Shown: positions 12,753-25,499, counted from the stretch's first letter. The stretch is DNA of 64,000 nucleotides from Cercis canadensis (GCA_003255065.1 QAOA01001406.1:171090-235089), one strand, 5' to 3'. The notes: generated by a model from the letters alone, not told the origin. Numbers and translations: made by a program.

Positions 12753-13194
12753 AACAAACATATTATAACATCAAACCTTCATCAAACAACCAAATGAAGC
12801 AACAGTACATAAGACCTCAAAACTTCCATCAAAATTTCATATTTAACCAAGTCAAATCAACTTTGAAACTTAAATTTAATCTGCACAATTCCTCAAGTGC
12901 AGTATTTCATGGGGTGGATTTAATTTGTGTTTTCTTCTTTTGATCTCTCACTTTGTTACATTTTTTTACGCTTTGTAATTTTTAATTTTTTTATGCTTCT
13001 TATTTAATTTTATCTTATTTGCCTTTTTTTTAATTAGTTTTGGCATTATTACTATTATGCCATTAATTAAGGGTATATATATCTTTCTATGTTTAACAAA
13101 CTTTTTCATGGTCATAAAAATCTAAGATTCTCACCTCCTCCCATATGAATGTTTTTGTGGGAAACTTAGTTAAAAATCATTCCTGGGAATGTTA

Positions 13195-13406
13195 GGATCT
13201 GTTTGATTTCTATTTTTAAAATTTGTTTTTTATTTTTGAAAACAATAAAACAAAAAAACTTGTTGGATAGAGCTATTTTCAAAAACATGTTTGAAAACTT
13301 CTTCTCACAAAATTGTTTTAAAAATAAGAAAATAAAAACAAAAGAAGATTGTTTTCAAAAACTATTTTTAAAAACAAATAAAATAAAAACACTTTCAAAC
13401 ACACCC
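13195..13406. mobile_element. Small Harbinger/Tourist-like MITE
   Basis: The 212-bp element has ends GGATCTGTTTGATTTC and, inverted, GGGTGTGTTTGAAAG, and is flanked by TTA on both sides (13192-13194 and 13407-13409). Its A/T-homopolymer interior folds back on itself. It lies inside the larger element at 11382-13515. The 71-codon frame through it is repeat noise. Confidence 0.6.
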
Positions 13407-14189
13407 TTAATTTCCTGAGAATATTTTTAAAAAAATGTACATCAAACATAAGAATTTAGGATTCTCAACCTAAGATTCCGAAAAAACTAAAAAAAATTTG
13501 TCTACCAAACACTTCTTAAGTTGAGCAAGAGTTCTTTACATGAATCAAGTCTTTGGGCTTACAAATGAAGTCTAAAGGTTAAGTTGGATCTATCCTTGGG
13601 CCCATAACATATTTTCATATGTCAGTTTGCTTAGGCCCGAGCCTAACTCAGCCCATGATCACTGTATAGAAGGAGAAATGCTTTGATTGAATAAGGGAAT
13701 CACAGAGCTGACAGATGCTAGTCGAATTCGATTCTATAGATATTGTTGACCACATTCTTTCAAGCTCATTGAAGGATTACCAATCAAAAATATCTCTAAT
13801 TCAATCATGCAGAGATGCTTGCAAATTAGGATGCAGCATCTCCACAAATAAATAGTACATATGCTGATGGTTTATAGCCAAGTATGCAGCACATCTCAGG
13901 CATAAAAATGTGCACTTTTGACACTCTGCTACTCCTTGCTTTTACTATCCTTTTAATCACTCCATGCCAGTTGGTTATATTGGATCTGTTAGTTCTGTTA
14001 ATATAATTAAGACTAATCTTATAAGAGTTGACCTAATGGTGGAAACGAATATATATATATAGTTAAACACATGGTCACAATATTGCTTCCTACCACAGCC
14101 AATTTCTAAGGATTCACAAAGATTTTTTCTCGTGAATCACCTAATTTTATCTCAAAAGGCAAGAGAATATTAGAATTTTTTAATAGTAA

Positions 14190-14420
14190 AATATATTTTT
14201 TGTCTTTGAATTATTTTTCAAATGTCACTTTATTCCTTAATTTATTTTTTATGTTACTTTAATCCTCGAATAATTATATTGTTTACCAAATTAGTCATTT
14301 GTAGCACAAAAAATGATCACTTAAATGATTGATTTGATGAACAGAATGATTATTTGAGAATTAAAGTGACATTTAAAAAATAATTTAAAAACGAATAAAG
14401 TATTTAAGTATTTTTTTAAA
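14190..14420. mobile_element. Foldback MITE, same family as 26782 and 60748
   Basis: The left arm (AGTAAAATATATTTTTTGTC, then TTGAATTATTTTTCAAATG) is complemented by a right arm containing GTGACATTTAAAAAATAATT. The centre includes AAATTAGTCATTTGTAGCAC, shared with the other two copies. The exact ends and target duplication are blurred by A/T runs. Confidence 0.6.
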
Positions 14421-14917
14421 AATTATAGAAGAGCGTAATACGTTGAAAAAAAAATGTACATGGAAATTAAATCATTGATATTAAACACTTTAATTTCTAT
14501 TATAACAGAAAGCATCATTAAATCCTTAAGTTATAACAACTTCTATTTCACTTTTATGGTGTACTTTATTAATGCTTGGTAGGGCAAAAAGGGAAGTAAA
14601 ACAAAGAGGGGTGCAACCCACAAGTTAGTGGCAATGCAGGGAATCTTTGATATATATATATATTATCATTTACACTCCTTTCTTTCCACACTTTTCATTT
14701 CTACTGTGCAGAAAGGTTTTCCAACTTATAAAACACAAGATTCTTTGATTTCTAACTTCTATTATATTTGTTTTCCTTTTGAGAATGCTGTTTCTAGAAG
14801 GCAAAGAGATGGAGCTAATAGTTTTTGGATATTATTAAGAGGCAGTTTTCCACACTGCCACTACGGCACTACGATTTAATTTCACGTTTTCAATCCTTTA
14901 ATTGTTTTTTTTTTTTT

Positions 14918-14956
14918 NNNNNNNNNNNNNNNNNNNNNNNNNNNNNNNNNNNNNNN
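14918..14956. other. Assembly gap (39 N)
   Basis: Thirty-nine unresolved bases lie between a poly-T tract and a poly-A tract. This suggests a homopolymer or hairpin the assembler could not cross. Any frame spanning it is meaningless. Confidence 0.95.
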
Positions 14957-16845
14957 AAAAAAAAAAAAAAAAAGCATTATTCACGTGCAATAGATTTGAT
15001 TGATTCGCAAATTTCAATTTTCATGCAATTTTAATTATATAATGATTACACTTATTGTGCTAGACCGTCAAAATTAAATAGACAAAAGTTTAAACGGGTC
15101 AATAAAGAATATTTATTAAATCTTGATTGTTTAATTATATAAATATAGAAATATTACCATATGTGGCACATTACTTTGCACCAAAACAATTTTCCTTCAA
15201 GTCATGATGCATCAGTCCCTTCACATGAAATTGTCACTAAAACAAATTTTCAACTCTCTTATGAATGATATTAAACAACATACATTGTCAAACACAACAT
15301 TGTTTGTTCATAGTATAGAAACTATATAAGTCATGTAGAAAAGCAAAAACTGCAAATTGAGAAGCAGTAGATTGATGTAATAGGTTCATTTAAACTAATC
15401 AACCTTTGAATCCTATATCAACACCTAAATTTTTTCTTTTAAATTTTCTTAAATGCATTAGATCGATGTAGGATACACCCTTAAAATTGCCTGATTAAAG
15501 ACTTTCTCTTAATGCACGAAAACTAATTCGAAAATACTTTTATCGTCAAAAATTGAAAAAAAAAATTTAATGAAATTAAATTTATAAAATTTTGCATGTA
15601 TAAAATTTTTACGATAAAATATTTTAATACTCAATAACTAACATATCCCTTCAGTACTTGCTTTCAGGAATCCCAAGTCAACTACAGTCTTACGAGGCTT
15701 TCATTATAAAATACTCAGTGCTCAATAACTAGTGTGTCCCTACGGAGACAAATTGCGCCTTTGCTTTAGAGGACTCGTATTATGACCAATAACCCAAAGA
15801 ATAAGCAATATCAATAAATTCAGGTAGAGGATAGAGCAAATGACTCATGAAAGCGACCACAAAACAACTGGATTTCCAATTTCATAAATTCCACATAAGA
15901 AAACAAAGGAGTTGTTGGGATGAGGGTTTTGTTCTTTGGTAATCATTGCATGACTCAATGGGTGGGTACCTAAGTCCATTTTCCAAGTAGTAATATTATT
16001 ATTTTTATGTCTCAATTCAATTTACATTTTACGGTTTAATTGAACTTACTCAATTTTTTTTTTCTAATGGTCGAGATTCAACTCAGGCTCAACTCGAGCC
16101 TGCAATGTGAGAAATAGTAATAATTAAAGTGTAAGAGTAACATTTCTCATGCTCTAATACTAAGAAAGTTATAGTATATGTGAAGCTTTGATTTGCTATT
16201 ATTTTGGATACTAGCTAGATAACTTGCCAATTTGATTGAATTTAATAAATTATATTTTCTCATGCATTCAGCTTCTGGACTTTAATTACATCAATGAAGA
16301 CTCAAATTCATATTTTATTGAACAAATTGAATTCAGAGGGTATAAATATGTCAATCTGCAATTTTTATTGATAAACAATAAAACATAATCTAACAGATTG
16401 TAATTAAGTGGTACTAAGGTCGTCTTCAGGCTTGTGAGTTCCGTATTTGAATCCAAGATCATATCCAAAAGTATAAAAAAAATATAAAACACAGCTAAAG
16501 AATGGCTCAAATGAGATTAAGTAATGAACTAGTTTCTCATTCATGCTAATCAAATGCAGGGAACTTGTCAATTTTTTACAATCCGCTGGGTGATACCATA
16601 ATAAATGAGGTGGAAGAGAAATGGCAACTGATTCTTTCTCTCCAATTCGATTTCTTTTTTCCCTTCTCTGTACACAAAGCATGGAGGTTTTAATTTTAAG
16701 ACCTCCTGCAATTTACCCAAATCCGTCACCACTATCCGCTCTCAATTTTGAGTTTCTCTCTCTAATCAACTCTTCATCATCTGCTTCTCTAAATGTAAAA
16801 TATTGACAATTTTATATCTACAGAAAGAACTAGCCAACTTGATCA

Positions 16846-18018
16846 TTAAAAGCTTAAAGAATCAGCCATGGCTATATCTTCCATTTGTTGTTCAGAAGAT
16901 ACCAGCCTTTTAACCAATATATCTAAGGCTTCCTTCATCCACCAATGCTGACAAACTTCTCTGGCTTCAGCAACATTCATCTGTACAAAGTAATTATAAA
17001 GAAAATTAGTATAATTTGCAAGCATAAAACTAGATTACTTAACATCCACAGAAAGAATTGATAGAAACTAAACATACCCATATTCTTCTTCTAACATTTT
17101 GCTCAGGCCATAGATCAAGTTGCTCCGTGACAAACAAAGGGAACATGTTCCCTTCATAGTATGTGCCATATCTTTTGCTAATGAAGCTCCATTGCCCCAA
17201 TTCACACTGCCATGTGCATAGCAAAATTATATTTTAGTTTCATCTTTTATCCCAATTTTCTACTTTTTTTTGTTAAACAAGTAAAATAGTAAAAAGGAAA
17301 GGTAAAATTAAGTGTGTTACAGAACTCAGAAATATCTAATACCTCAACTATTCCAATGACTCCTGCTTCTTCAAGGGATTCCCTGCAGGCTGCTTCTTCT
17401 GCAGATTCATCAAGTTCCCAGCCTCCCTGAAAAGTGAAAAGAGACAAAAGAAAAGTTAATAAATATTGTGTGAAATATCAATTGACAGAAACCCTCTTCT
17501 GAAATTATTATGCAATAGAAAATTATTTGATTTGAAGTATATACCTTAGGGAACATAAATTTTTGACCCTTTTGTGAACTAATGAGAAGAACTTCCAATT
17601 CATTGCTTATGTTGCCATAGATATCTTCTTTGTATCTATAAGGTATGCACCTGCAGAATTAGAATTTTCACTTTATAGTTAGCTAATGAAAGCAAGGAAC
17701 TAAGCTGACAAAACCAGACAAGGCCAAACTCAACAAAATGAAAATGATTGTTGAATGCAATAAGGAATTAAGCTGAGGAAGAGGAAGAGAAAGAGCCAGA
17801 GATCAACAAAATAGAAATGAAAAGAAACCCAAATAATTAAATTGAAGCCTAAACCCATTTCTGAGGCATAAAAGTGAACAGTTCATAGGCATCTGAAAAT
17901 GAAAAGAAACAGAAGATCAAGAATAGGAGAATAAACAAACTAACCCGACAACTTGACGGCCACCCACGTTGTTGTACCTCTGCAATTGTCTTCCTGTGCG
18001 AGAAACCAAGCAAACCAT
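16846..18018 (-). CDS. Nudix hydrolase (plant NUDT4/17/18/21-like)
   Basis: Five exons keep frame with GT/AG introns: 18018-17945, 17650-17545, 17426-17343, 17206-17078 and 16980-16846, giving 175 residues, close to this subgroup's usual length. The start codon was chosen because MVCLVSRTGRQLQRY is a typical N-terminus for the group; upstream codons in the same frame are cysteine/phenylalanine-rich and unlike it. The Nudix box spans residues 61-83 (GGWELDESAEEAACRESLEE, then AG), with Gly61, Glu67, Arg75, Glu76, Glu79, Glu80 and Gly82 in the required spacing for metal binding and catalysis. Family members hydrolyse nucleoside diphosphate derivatives or diphosphoinositol polyphosphates; the substrate cannot be read from sequence. 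No strong transit peptide is evident despite organelle names given to some relatives. Confidence 0.92.
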
Positions 18019-18236
18019 CTCTGAAAGACTCAATTTTTCACCCCTCACAACAGAAATAAAACCGAAGGAACAAAAACAAAAACAAAAACACCCAGAAGAT
18101 GAAACAAGAACGAAACAGAGACAGAGGCTCAAAAAGAGCAAAAATTGTTGAAAGATTGAAGGTTATTATTATTATCTGTGATGAGCTGGAGAGGCAAAAG
18201 AACAAAGGGTGGAGAGGAAGAGTGGGGAAGAGGAGG

Positions 18237-18246
18237 CCATATATAG
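18237..18246 (-). promoter_or_regulatory. Candidate TATA box of the Nudix gene
   Basis: CTATATATGG on the minus strand lies about 220 bases upstream of the Nudix start codon and would place transcription start near 18210, with a purine/pyrimidine-biased 5' leader. This is a positional inference only. Confidence 0.45.
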
Positions 18247-20175
18247 AAAACTTTCCCCCTTATGGGAGCCTTTGAGAAAGTGGGTGTCGTTTGGTTGCTG
18301 ATGCAACTAAAAAAATTGATATAAAACGCGTAATTGTCGCCTTCCTAGACGTATCTATCAAAAGGAGAAAGGAATAGGATAGAATAATTAAAAAAAGGGA
18401 ATTAGATTGAGTGAGGTTTCTGTGTCGTTTCCCCAACTAAGCATTAACTATTCTGTATCTGTATTTGTGTTAGTTTGCATTGATTGGGAAATGGAAACAG
18501 TTGCTTGCAACTGAGTCCATCTGCATCAGCTGGCAAAAACGAATATTTTAAGTAGAAATGGTGTTGGCGACGGAGTCCACGCTACACGGCCGGAGATAAT
18601 CATGGATCTTATCTAATGATTGACTTTAGGAGAACATCAACACGTTCCCATGCTATATGCATGCTCAGTTGCCCACATTTTGTAGTCTTGAACTTTTTAT
18701 CTTGTAACACATATGAGTGGGGACAATGAAAAAGAAAGACGTCATTGTATCATAGAATTATTCTAGATTCTAAAATTTAGAGAAAAAAAAAAATCTTAAG
18801 TGGAGAAAGGATGTATTTTTTTTTTTTTTGTATTTTGGTTGTAATTTTAGATTTAAATATGAAATCTATAAATTTTAAAAATGACCTTAGTATCACTCAA
18901 TTATAAGTTGTTTAATAAAAAAAAGATGTATTTGTTATACCAAGAAATGATTAAAATATTCTTTGATGTTATATGAGTATTCTGTTCATATATGTTAAAT
19001 ATAAATGAAATAAAAATAATAGATAAACAGAACAATCACATAATATCAATAAATATTTTGGTATTTTACACTTACTTTTTCACACTTTCTTGGTCTCTTT
19101 TTTTTTTTTTCTAAGTTTTAGAACTTGAGAGAAATAATTCTTGTAATATTTGATAGGTCATATTTTCAAAAAAAATTTGTGTAACTACCTAAGTCACAGA
19201 AATAGAGCCTTAGCCAATTTATACATTTACTTTTAAGTTAAAAATGTTTCATAACAATATAATTCTATATAGATAGTAATTTAGTAAGTTGACCTATGAC
19301 ACCATCTCATTGCAATAGTAGAATTTAGTGAATTAGTAAATATCTACCTTTCTTATAAGTCATTATGAGTTAGTTTGGTACCTCCAATTATGTTAGTTCT
19401 ATTATTGTCTTAACCCAACCAATTATGTATCTATTCTTAAAAGTGTTTGTAATATTTTAAGTTAAGGGTAGCATTTTGGAGAAATTTCTCTCGAATATAT
19501 CACGTTGATATGATTGTGCGCCTTTAAAAATATTTTAGGAGAAACTTAGTCATGATGAACAAAAACTAACCCAAAGATACTATGACCATTAAACCATAAA
19601 TAAAAAAGCCTTATTACAATTGATATATGTGGATCATGTCATGTAATTAAGTATGCTATACTAGTATATAAATAATGATTACTGTTAGGAGCATATGATG
19701 TGATCTATTTTTATTTTTAGACAAGCTTCACCAATTAAAAATATGTATACTAAAAAGATATTTTAAAGTATATGAACACCGTTTCAAATATACACTTTGA
19801 CTTGTTTTAATCACCCGTTATGATTGAAGAAATCATGTAAATGGACTTCATTTGATCGCTTCTTCCAAATTTCTTGAAAAAGAAAATTGTCATTTGAACA
19901 ATACAAGTGCATGGTGAAAAAAAAATTACAAGTAAGGCTCAATTGTTATTCAATCTAATAAATTTATCGAATAAGAATGTTTTTCAAATCTATGACCAAC
20001 AGAGTTGATACAGAATTTAATTTAATTAAAAAATTACAGGGATTTTATCATTTAAATCACTTTGAACATTTCACAATTACTCTACTCAGCTAATTGACTC
20101 TAATATTTATGTTTTGCAAAGTATTTACCTCATTACCAGGGTTTTGAAACAATTTATTTCACTACAAATGTTATA

Positions 20176-20657
20176 TGTCAAGAAGAAATTCAACGTAAAA
20201 GCTTAAGCTATTAGGTAAAAGCCTAAGAATGATTTTATATCTAATATGTCCCTGCACGCGAAAGCTTTTTCGGCTTAAAGCATGAATAAAACACACGCAC
20301 ACTTATATCTTGTGAAAGTGAGGGCGAAAGGATTCTATCTCCTGACAGCTTAGTCAAAGAGGCTCTAATATCATGTCAAGAACCAATTTAACCAAAAAGC
20401 TTAAACTATTAGGTGAAAGTTTATTAATAATTTTATATCTAACACTCCCCCACACGCAAAAGCCCTTTGGACTTGAAGTGTGAACAAAGCACATGCCCAC
20501 TTATACATTGTGCTGAAATTTAATTGAGGAAGTGGAAGCAAAATGATTTAATCTCCTGACCGTTTGGTCAAAGAGACTCTAATATTATGTCAAGAACTAA
20601 TTCAACCTAAAAACTTAAGATGTTAGGTAAAGGCCCAAGAATAGTTCATATCTAACA
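20176..20657 (-). mobile_element. Tandem TRIM retrotransposon with three short LTRs
   Basis: Read on the minus strand, three LTRs of about 70 bases (20657-20588, 20444-20374, 20246-20176) alternate with two internal regions of 143 and 127 bases. The LTRs start TGTTAGATAT (TATTAGATAT in the last) and end CTTGACA, so they have TG...CA ends. Directly after the first and second LTRs come TAATATTAGAGTC and TGATATTAGAGCC, close to the plant initiator-Met tRNA primer-binding site TGGTATCAGAGC. A G-rich purine run precedes the middle LTR. There is no coding capacity. The array is consistent with recombination between LTRs of neighbouring copies. No clear target duplication was found. Confidence 0.78.
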
Positions 20658-21482
20658 TTTTGAAACTACACCACATCAACTTTTACAGATCATTGGCTGA
20701 ACTAAGTTTAATCTCATGCTTTTATTTTTTTTTCTTTTTGGCTGTTAGATAAATGAGAGTAATTATTTTTTTTAGCTGTAGATATAGGAATAATAAGAAA
20801 TCAAACCCAAGACCTTATAAGAGATCTTAACCTTATAGGACTATTTCAACCAATACCGTATTTAATTATTTATACATTATAAAATGCATGTTTGGTCACG
20901 AAGGCTTCTGAAAATTTTCTGACAAATTAACTATTATAGTTGAGACTGATCTTCATGTTGAGCCATTGGTATCTCAAGTACACATGCCCTTGTGCGTTCT
21001 TTTCATGACATGTTTGACCAATTGCATCTATTTACTCCGAAATCAATTATACTTATGTATAATAATGACAGAAGTATGCAAATAATGTTCTTCTTTGTAT
21101 TTTCCTTCTAATTTATATAATTAGCTTGTCGCCAAATATGTGCTAGGTGATGGACATGACATGTGACCTTAACGAACTAAAAAGAAATCAAAATATTCCA
21201 ATGTGGATCAAATATGAAAGGCTGAAAAATGGTTAATTATACATGTTGTAGTATTTTGAAGGATCCTACTTAGTTTGATCTTTACCTGAATCATGTTTTA
21301 AATGCATATGAATTGAAGTCAAATGCGTGTGTGTGTCTGTGTGAAGCCATTAAAGCGGCGGCTAAGAATTGTTGAGAAAGAAAAATCACAGTTATTTTAA
21401 TCACTTAAAAAGTTATATAATAAGGAGTTTGCTCTCTCTATATCTCACTAGCCTTTCTCTATAAAATTTGAACATGATACCT

Positions 21483-21691
21483 ATTAAATATAAAATTATT
21501 TATGAGTTTTCATCTAACAGTTTAATTAAACTTTTGGATGAGATAATTTCTTAACATGATATTAAATTAAGCGGTCAGAAAATCAAATCCTTTTACCTCT
21601 ATTTTTCAATTAAATTAAAATTTTCATACAAAATTTAAGTAGACTTGTACTTTGTCCACACTTCAAACTTTTTGTGTATCGATTCTTGACA
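21483..21691 (+). mobile_element. TRIM retrotransposon, 3' LTR truncated
   Basis: The 5' LTR (21483-21556, TATTAAATATAAAATTATTT to TTCTTAACA) is followed by TGATATTAAATTAAG, a decayed Met-tRNA primer site, and an internal region with the family motif CACTTCAAACTTTTTGTG. Only the last 11 bases of the 3' LTR (GATTCTTGACA) remain. Confidence 0.65.
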
Positions 21692-22229
21692 ACACTTAGT
21701 TCGTAAAGAGTCCAGTACTAACCATTGACTATCTCCTCTAAGTCCTCTTTCATATTACATTTTTTTTACAAACTGATTGTTCTTGGAATATATGTTTGAT
21801 TTAATAATAGGAGTTACCAATTCTCTCAATTGAGTTCAAATTGTTTTAGTAGTGCGGTTTGTGTATTTTATTTTCACATGTAACATTACTCTTTTATTAG
21901 TAATAGATAGTAACTGCATAGTCGTCAAATACTAGTCAAAAGATACTAATGTGAAACAATGTAAGAATTAACTAGTGTACATTTATTCTCTTTCGATTAA
22001 AAGACACTATCCGGGACACGTGCGCCGACCAAGTGCTAAACATTGACATGACATGCAAAATGTCAGTGAAGGCGACAATGGCTAAGGGGAAGGCTTTGTC
22101 TGCTGGCTTATTCACGATCTAGAAACCAAAATAGAAGAGGATTCACCCCAGGCATTCCTTAATTTCTCCATCTCCGTGTGCCAACTTCCAACTCAAAGTC
22201 AATTCTTAATCCTAATTTTTTATCTTGAA

Positions 22230-22542
22230 TGAACTAACTCATCAGTTAACACAAAACTATTGAAGTTCAAGATTTATAAATGATTGTATATCTAACATAC
22301 TTTCTACACGCAAATTTTTTTTTTTTTAATGNTGTTTGAATCGTAGGATCGCTTTTGTCTTTTGCTGAAATTTAATTTGATTTAACAACAACAAAAAAAA
22401 AAGTACTTAATTTAATCGAGAAAATTGATTGAATTCTTAAATGTTTAATCAAAGAAACTTTGTACCATGTCAAAGAGTCATTATCCCAAAAGATTAAGTT
22501 GTTAATTAGAAGAAAATCCATAATTTGTTTTTATATCCAACA
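22230..22542 (-). mobile_element. TRIM retrotransposon, interrupted by one N
   Basis: On the minus strand the 5' LTR (22542-22468) runs TGTTGGATATAAAAAC to CTCTTTGACA and is followed by TGGTACAAAGTTTC at the primer-site position. The internal region ends before a second LTR beginning TGTTAGATATACAATC at 22297. One N lies at 22332. A further copy of the 5' part (22375-22565) reappears at 22946-23136 next to an N. Confidence 0.65.
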
Positions 22543-22945
22543 AGTTGTGATGCATTTGCAACAATTCTTTTAAGAACCTTTTTTTCACATTTACACGCTT
22601 GGTGATATCATATATAGTTTAATTGGACTTACTAAAATTGCAATTTGAGAGATTAAATTAGTTAATACACTTTCTACACCATTTTAGAAGGTTTTGATTT
22701 AGTGTTCTTGCCCAAAATAAGTAATGCTTATGTACTAGTTATCCTCACATTATATACACATAGCAATATTTGAATTCAACTTAACTCACTCGAACTTTTT
22801 TTGTAGTGTAAATTTTACTCACTTGCTGAGGACTTCTAGATCTAGCGGCATCTCCTTTGGATAGCTCAACTTTTTTTACACCTACACCTTTAAAAGAGTA
22901 TTTTTTTTTTATATTTTTAAAAAAAAAAAATCTTAAAGGCATAAN

Positions 22946-23136
22946 ATTTGATTTAACAACAACAAAAAAAAAAGTACTTAATTTAATCGAGAAAATTGAT
23001 TGAATTCTTAAATGTTTAGTCAAAGAAACTTTGTACCATGTCAAAGAGTCATTATCCCAAAAGATTAAGTTGTTAATTAGAAGAAAATCCATAATTTGTT
23101 TTTATATCCAACAAGTTGTGATGCATTTGCAACAAT
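22946..23136. repeat. Near-identical copy of 22375-22565 beside an N
   Basis: The 191 bases after the N at 22945 repeat 22375-22565 almost exactly, while the 379 bases between the two copies are unique. The sequence 22333-22944 lies between two Ns, so it may be a small contig or alternative haplotype placed in the wrong spot. Confidence 0.65.
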
Positions 23137-23526
23137 AATAACCAATGTGTGAAAATTTCTTAAACTGTCAATAGTCAAAAACAGTGAACACAATAGAGAT
23201 ATTTATGGAAAAATGTTAACAGCTTGATCCACATCATTCAACCATTTTTCTAGAAGGAATTTCCACAATTATTTAATGTTTTCCACAAATTTTTCATTGT
23301 TAATTTGGCTGTGAAACTTTTAAAAACATACATGAATATGCACATCTAACTTTTCAACGTTATATTATACAGCATATATATTTAGTGAGAACACTACTGG
23401 TTTATTGTGAGAATTTTAAAAGAAAAGAAAAAGACATAAAATTTATTCTATTCTTTTATGTCACATATTAATATATGAATAGCTAGTCTTCTCACCTATT
23501 AGTGAGCAATAAGAGTGTACCGTGAG

Positions 23527-23715
23527 TAGTCAACAGATATTGGTTCAGTTACTAAGAATTGAAGTACTTCGCTTATAAGATTTAAGTTTAAATCTCACCG
23601 AAAGCAGTTTATTTTTAATAAGCAATCTATAAATATTACTATAAATCATCGTTGAGGCCTATATAAAATATACCTTAATCTTAAAATGAAATAGCATTTT
23701 CACATCTTAAACTTT
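23527..23715 (+). mobile_element. SINE-like retroposon
   Basis: Shares with 25913-26090 a tRNA-like head (TGGTTCAGTTACTAAGAATTG), a B-box-like segment (TTTAAGTTTAAATCTCACC) and a tail resembling CTTAATCTTAAAATGAAATA. Order and length fit a plant tRNA-derived SINE. No clean target duplication was seen. Confidence 0.5.
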
Positions 23716-25457
23716 TAATTAAAAAAAAAAGAGTGGACGGTGGGNAAAAGAGTGGACGGTGAGTAGTAGTGAGGGTTGTAAGGTTGAAATGGTCAGCATC
23801 ACATGCATGCCTGCAAATAAAGAATTACTTGGTCTCTCTTTCTGTGTCCCCATTGTGCTTATCTTCAAACTAAACAGTGAAGAAAAATTCACAATGACTC
23901 GTAAATCAACGGAATAAAGGAGCAGCTTGAAATTTCAACTCTATTTATTTATCACGGCACTTAGACACTGGCAAGTATATTATGTGTAATGTTATTCTTT
24001 GTCTTTTTTAGTTATACATAGGAGTGCTATGTTTTAGAGAGAAAAAAAAAAAAAAAAGCGTGACACAAATTAAAAAATATATTATTAGACTCACAAGTTA
24101 TTGTTGTGTAATGTTATTATCCTTACTACAATTTTCACCACTATTTATTATTGCTATTTTGGGTCATTCAAATTTAAAATTATACCTATTTTCTTAAACT
24201 GAGTTCATTTGTTCAAACCCAGGCTAAGTACTAAGAAAAAATTGAGTTCATTTAATGTTTTTTTTATATGGTTTAGATTTTTTTATTTTTTTTTTATTTT
24301 TCACGAGATGGTTCTCATACTTTTTGTGTGAGACTAATCTCTGATCGGGCTTTGACATACCCTGACCACTAGTGTTTTCAGCAGAATTCAAACTCTTGAT
24401 ATTACCTCAGATTCGCCTCATAAGGAGCTTAATTTGCCAACTAAACCACCCCTAGTGATTTATATGGTTTAGATTTGATATCACTCTTATCATATATTTT
24501 TTTGAGTATAGGGCCAAACATTTCTCATCTATTATATTCTCCGACTTTCTTCGAAATGTTTAAACTAACATAAGTTTGGCTTCTTCCTTCTTGAAAGTTC
24601 AAAAGTAGGGGACGTAAGGTTACTAATTAATTGGTTGTAGCTAAACAAAGTGTTATTAGTTTGAAAGGATGTTATTTGTTGAATATATTATTGACGATTC
24701 AGTGTAGTATTTTCTCGTCAAAAAAGTATATCGACCAAAAGCTTCTTAATTTTATAAAGAAAAAATAATAATATCTTAGCATTTACTAAGACTACTTTAA
24801 TTAAATGATGTTATGAAAATGTTTGGGTCTCTTCTGAAGTTTTTGCTGCTTCTCCCCTAATGCGTGGTATTTTTTATGTTAATTTTCATGTTTGTCTTTC
24901 ATAGGTTTAATTGTTCTTATCTTCTCTACAAATCTTCCACTTAATTATAGCATCTAGGGTTGCCAAAGACACTAAATATAGCATGAGATATTATCAATAC
25001 ATGGATAATGTTAACTTGAGATTCATTTTTTTTTCTCTCTCATTTTCTTTAATTTCTCTCTTCATTAATTTGTGTCCAACGTATTCCAATATTGTTCTTT
25101 CAGCCATCTAGAGTGAGATCTGTCCATTCTGCAGCAAATCTAAAAACTAGTAACATGTTTAGTGTATATTTTTAACTCTTTGAGGCCCTTAAACTATGAT
25201 TTGATCAAAACTAATAGGAGACAAGTTATTTTCTAGCCATAATGGAAACATGGAGAGATATTCAATTAATTAGGGATAAGCAAACAATAAGTAAAACTTT
25301 CATTTTGAGCATAGATCAAACTTTCTAGCGTTAATGATAATCTTTCTAATTTAAACTCTGGCATATCACTCTTGACATCGGAGATTAAAATTTGAAAGTT
25401 TTTTCAAAAAAAGAACTAAATTTAGAAGTAACACCCAAATACCAAGTTATTGGTAGG

Positions 25458-25461
<4 letters not shown>

Positions 25462-25493
<32 letters not shown>
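25462..25493. repeat. AT dinucleotide microsatellite
   Basis: An uninterrupted run of about sixteen TA units. The frames read through it on both strands, giving YIYIYI proteins, are artefacts. Confidence 0.95.

Positions 25494-25499
<6 letters not shown>

Larger units (their letters stand above)
11382..13515. mobile_element. PIF/Harbinger-like element carrying a host gene fragment
   Basis: The left end AGGGGGCATTTGGCA and the inverted right end GAAGTGTTTGGTAGACA are related and resemble plant PIF/Harbinger ends (G-rich, then TTTGG). TTA flanks both sides (11379-11381 and 13516-13518), the expected 3-bp target duplication. The interior has no transposase but contains a type-B response-regulator fragment (12425-12752) and a nested smaller element (13195-13406). 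The limits depend on short signals, so two adjacent elements flanking an older relic is an alternative. Confidence 0.55.
13519..16845. other. Intergenic DNA with repeats and a short gap
   Basis: No gene is recognised between the Harbinger-like element and the Nudix gene. The stretch holds a MITE at about 14190-14420, a 39-base run of N (14918-14956) bounded by poly-T and poly-A, and a possible SINE-like segment near 16383-16490. Short frames at 14628 and 16404 show no domain. Confidence 0.5.

Noticed and set aside
20161-20169. CACTACAAA as a second CACTA terminus
   Set aside because: Only the first eight bases match; it lacks the GAAAA continuation and adjoins a TRIM LTR.
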